Origin: Flavipsychrobacter sp.
Lineage (GTDB): Bacteria; Bacteroidota; Bacteroidia; Chitinophagales; Chitinophagaceae
Direction of reading: 5' to 3'
Length of the DNA: 36,804 bases
NCBI GenBank assembly: GCA_016787265.1
Contig: JAEUVF010000009.1
Location: forward strand, 1-36,804
Under the pieces are notes generated by a model. That model was not told the DNA's origin and searched no databases. It worked only from the letters and a program-made list of their open reading frames with translations. The translations under genes and the position numbers were made by a program. Positions 35,188 through 36,804 of this stretch are shown piece after piece. How positions within the stretch are numbered: the stretch's first letter is position 1; each line of letters begins with the position of its first letter.

Positions 35188-36642
35188 ATGAAAAAGAAAT
35201 TATTATACGCGGCCATTGCGATAGGTGTCATTCAACTGGCCGGATGTAAAAAAGAAGACCTTGAACCCATTCCTACCAACGTGGTATCTGACTTATCTGC
35301 ATTCGATAGTGAGGTACGGATTGTAGGACAGGTAAATGCAATTTATTCAACACTAAAGAACGCCGGGGTATATGGTGGTCGTTACCAGATTTTTAATGAT
35401 ATCCGTGGCGGAGATTTTCAGAATGATCGAACCAACGTAGTAACAGGATTTGATGTATGGAACTATACACCCAGTAACAGTTCCGGTAACTCTGTTCAGG
35501 CAGTTTGGGGAAGAGCCTATTATGCCATCAACCTGGCCAATGTTTTCCTGGCCGGGATGGATTCTAAAGGAGCTAGTGTGGTAGGAGATGCAAAAGCGAA
35601 TAATTTCCGTGCGGAAGCCCGTTTTGGCAGAGCTATCAGTTATTATGCACTCCTTCAGTTATATGCCAGACCTTATTGGGATGGAAATGGAAGTAAACCA
35701 GGCGTTCCTCTTCGTCTGACTCCTAATACCGGATCCGGGAATTATGATCTGGCCAGAAGTACTGTTGCAGAAGTGTATACGCAAATCCTTGCAGATCTGG
35801 ATTATGCGGAACAGAATCTTCCTGCAAACTACTCAACCCCAGCTTTGAATACAACCAGAGCACACAAAAACACTGCAATTGCCTTTAAAACCCGTGTTTA
35901 CCTGGCTATGCAGCGTTATAATGAGGTTATTACTGAAGCAAATAAAATTGTAAGTGCAAATGCACCATTCACTGCGTCCAGTGGTGTTGCTCATGCTTTG
36001 CAGCCTAATATTGCGACAATCTTTTCCAATTACTCAACAACAGAATCAATTCTGTCCATGCCTTTCACAGATGTGGAAACACCTGGTACTCAGAATCAGT
36101 TAGGATATTATTATGGTTCAGCTGCCATGAATGGAGGCAATGGAGAATATTCCATGCTTTCTACAGGTATCATTTCGGATGCCGGCTGGAAAGCAACGGA
36201 TGCAAGGAGAAGCCTTATTGTAACTTCCGGTACTAAACAATATCTCAATAAGTTTCCAAAAGCTGCTCCTTTTACTGACTGGGCTCCGGTAATCCGTTAC
36301 TCAGAAGTTTTATTGAGCCTGGCTGAAGCGATCACCAGAAGTACTAATACAGTAGATGCCCGTGCAATTGCACTGCTGAATGCGGTTCGTCAGCGTTCCG
36401 ATGCAACCACCACTTTCGCAGCAGGTGATTTTGCAACAGCTGCTGATCTGGCCAATGCCATCCTTACTGAAAGAAGAATTGAATTACTTGGAGAAGGACT
36501 GGCTGGTCAGGACCTGACCCGTTTGGGACTGCCACTGCCTGCCAAGCCAGGTGTTCCAGCAGTTCAGCCAACTCAACAGGAGTATATCTGGCCAATTTCA
36601 TCAACAGAATTGTTATTGAACACACTTTGCGTGGATAATTAA
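35188..36642 (+). CDS. SusD/RagB-family ligand-binding lipoprotein
   Basis: The lipobox QLAGC puts the lipidated cysteine at residue 20; the following KKEDLEP is acidic enough for surface export. The body is a TPR-rich SusD fold: FRAEARFGRAISYYALLQLYARPYWDG, ILADLDYAEQNLPANYSTP, RAHKNTAIAFKTRVYLAMQRYNEV and the C-terminal EAITRSTN...LLNAVRQRSDA, then ILTERRIELLGEGLAGQDLTR. It caps the SusC channel and captures the ligand at the surface. At 484 residues it is at the short end for the family. The two genes form one operon, ended by a terminator. Confidence 0.94.
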   Translation: MKKKLLYAAIAIGVIQLAGCKKEDLEPIPTNVVSDLSAFDSEVRIVGQVNAIYSTLKNAGVYGGRYQIFNDIRGGDFQNDRTNVVTGFDVWNYTPSNSSGNSVQAVWGRAYYAINLANVFLAGMDSKGASVVGDAKANNFRAEARFGRAISYYALLQLYARPYWDGNGSKPGVPLRLTPNTGSGNYDLARSTVAEVYTQILADLDYAEQNLPANYSTPALNTTRAHKNTAIAFKTRVYLAMQRYNEVITEANKIVSANAPFTASSGVAHALQPNIATIFSNYSTTESILSMPFTDVETPGTQNQLGYYYGSAAMNGGNGEYSMLSTGIISDAGWKATDARRSLIVTSGTKQYLNKFPKAAPFTDWAPVIRYSEVLLSLAEAITRSTNTVDARAIALLNAVRQRSDATTTFAAGDFATAADLANAILTERRIELLGEGLAGQDLTRLGLPLPAKPGVPAVQPTQQEYIWPISSTELLLNTLCVDN

Positions 36643-36663
36643 TCCCGCATTTAGCTGACCTGT

Positions 36664-36701
36664 AAAGAGGCTGTCTCAAAAGAGGCGGCCTCTTTCTTTT
36701 T
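36664..36701 (+). terminator. Rho-independent terminator of the SusC/SusD operon
   Basis: AAAGAGGC (36664-36671) pairs with GCCTCTTT (36688-36695); inside, GTCTC and GAGGC pair around AAAA. The stem is followed by CTTTTTC. It starts 22 bases after the SusD stop. Confidence 0.88.
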
Positions 36702-36804
36702 CAGTATAGGGAGCTTTATGGAGGCTGGTATGGGTAATGTTGCTAGTGTACGTTTTGTTTCAAAATTGGAAGGTAAGGAGGTGAGTGTTGCGTTATTGTG
36801 TTGC

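Noticed and set aside
36718..36804. Open frame from an ATG at 36718 to the window edge (29 codons)
   Set aside because: It is too short to judge, has no recognisable motif, and follows a terminator directly; it cannot be called a gene without more sequence.

Overview
The window looks like chromosome from a Bacteroidota bacterium, most likely of the Chitinophagaceae type. The main reasons are a SusC/SusD nutrient-uptake pair, a secreted protein ending in a gliding-motility (type IX secretion) C-terminal domain, a PorZ-like type IX secretion protein, A-rich rather than Shine-Dalgarno start regions, and several -7 promoter octamers of the form TAnnTTTG. No rRNA, tRNA or CRISPR array was seen.

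Layout. (1) 1-2916 is an A/T-rich accessory patch: the end of a probable IS21-like insertion sequence joined to a 5'-truncated membrane AraC regulator, then a lipoprotein alpha/beta hydrolase and a putative beta-barrel protein that overlap by one base. (2) 3001-8671 is metabolic: a large FAD/Fe-S 2-hydroxyacid dehydrogenase, the divergent peptidoglycan-recycling pair murQ and anmK, and a ferritin. (3) 8661-10445 is the most unusual stretch. A small four-helix-bundle gene (family of the 23S rRNA intervening-sequence proteins) lies between inverted arrays of a 7-base repeat, followed by a cysteine-rich AraC regulator and another 7-base array directly upstream of gyrB. (4) 10446-20342 holds gyrB, a 67-residue unknown protein, a secreted lectin/PKD protein, a DUF1080 protein, a DUF1501/DUF1800 pair, a small barrel protein and serS. 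(5) 20396-23662 runs rightward with a small unknown protein, a lipoprotein peptidyl-prolyl isomerase, then gcvH, an ECF sigma factor, its anti-sigma factor and a VanZ-like membrane protein. (6) 23663-24154 is a convergent gap of about 490 bases with another 7-base array and strong hairpins. (7) 24155-31796 carries prfA, an amidohydrolase, recO, porZ and an RND/MMPL transporter. (8) 32025-36642 is a SusC/SusD pair closed by a terminator.

The signal that ties distant parts together is a family of short tandem arrays, (C/T)TTTCAC or GTGAAA(A/G) on the other strand, at four places: the ferritin stop codon, the far side of the four-helix-bundle gene, the gyrB promoter and the end of the VanZ gene. 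Three of the four are split by exactly three bases. Other short-period arrays occur inside the FAD dehydrogenase gene (9-base units, in frame) and across the stop codon of the isomerase gene. The inverted pair around the four-helix-bundle gene is the best candidate for an undescribed mobile or RNA-structured element; that role is inference.

Starts were moved from the longest open frame to a later ATG where signal peptides or family N termini supported it (murQ, the second AraC regulator, DUF1080, the 18.9 kb barrel, serS, the isomerase, the RND transporter).
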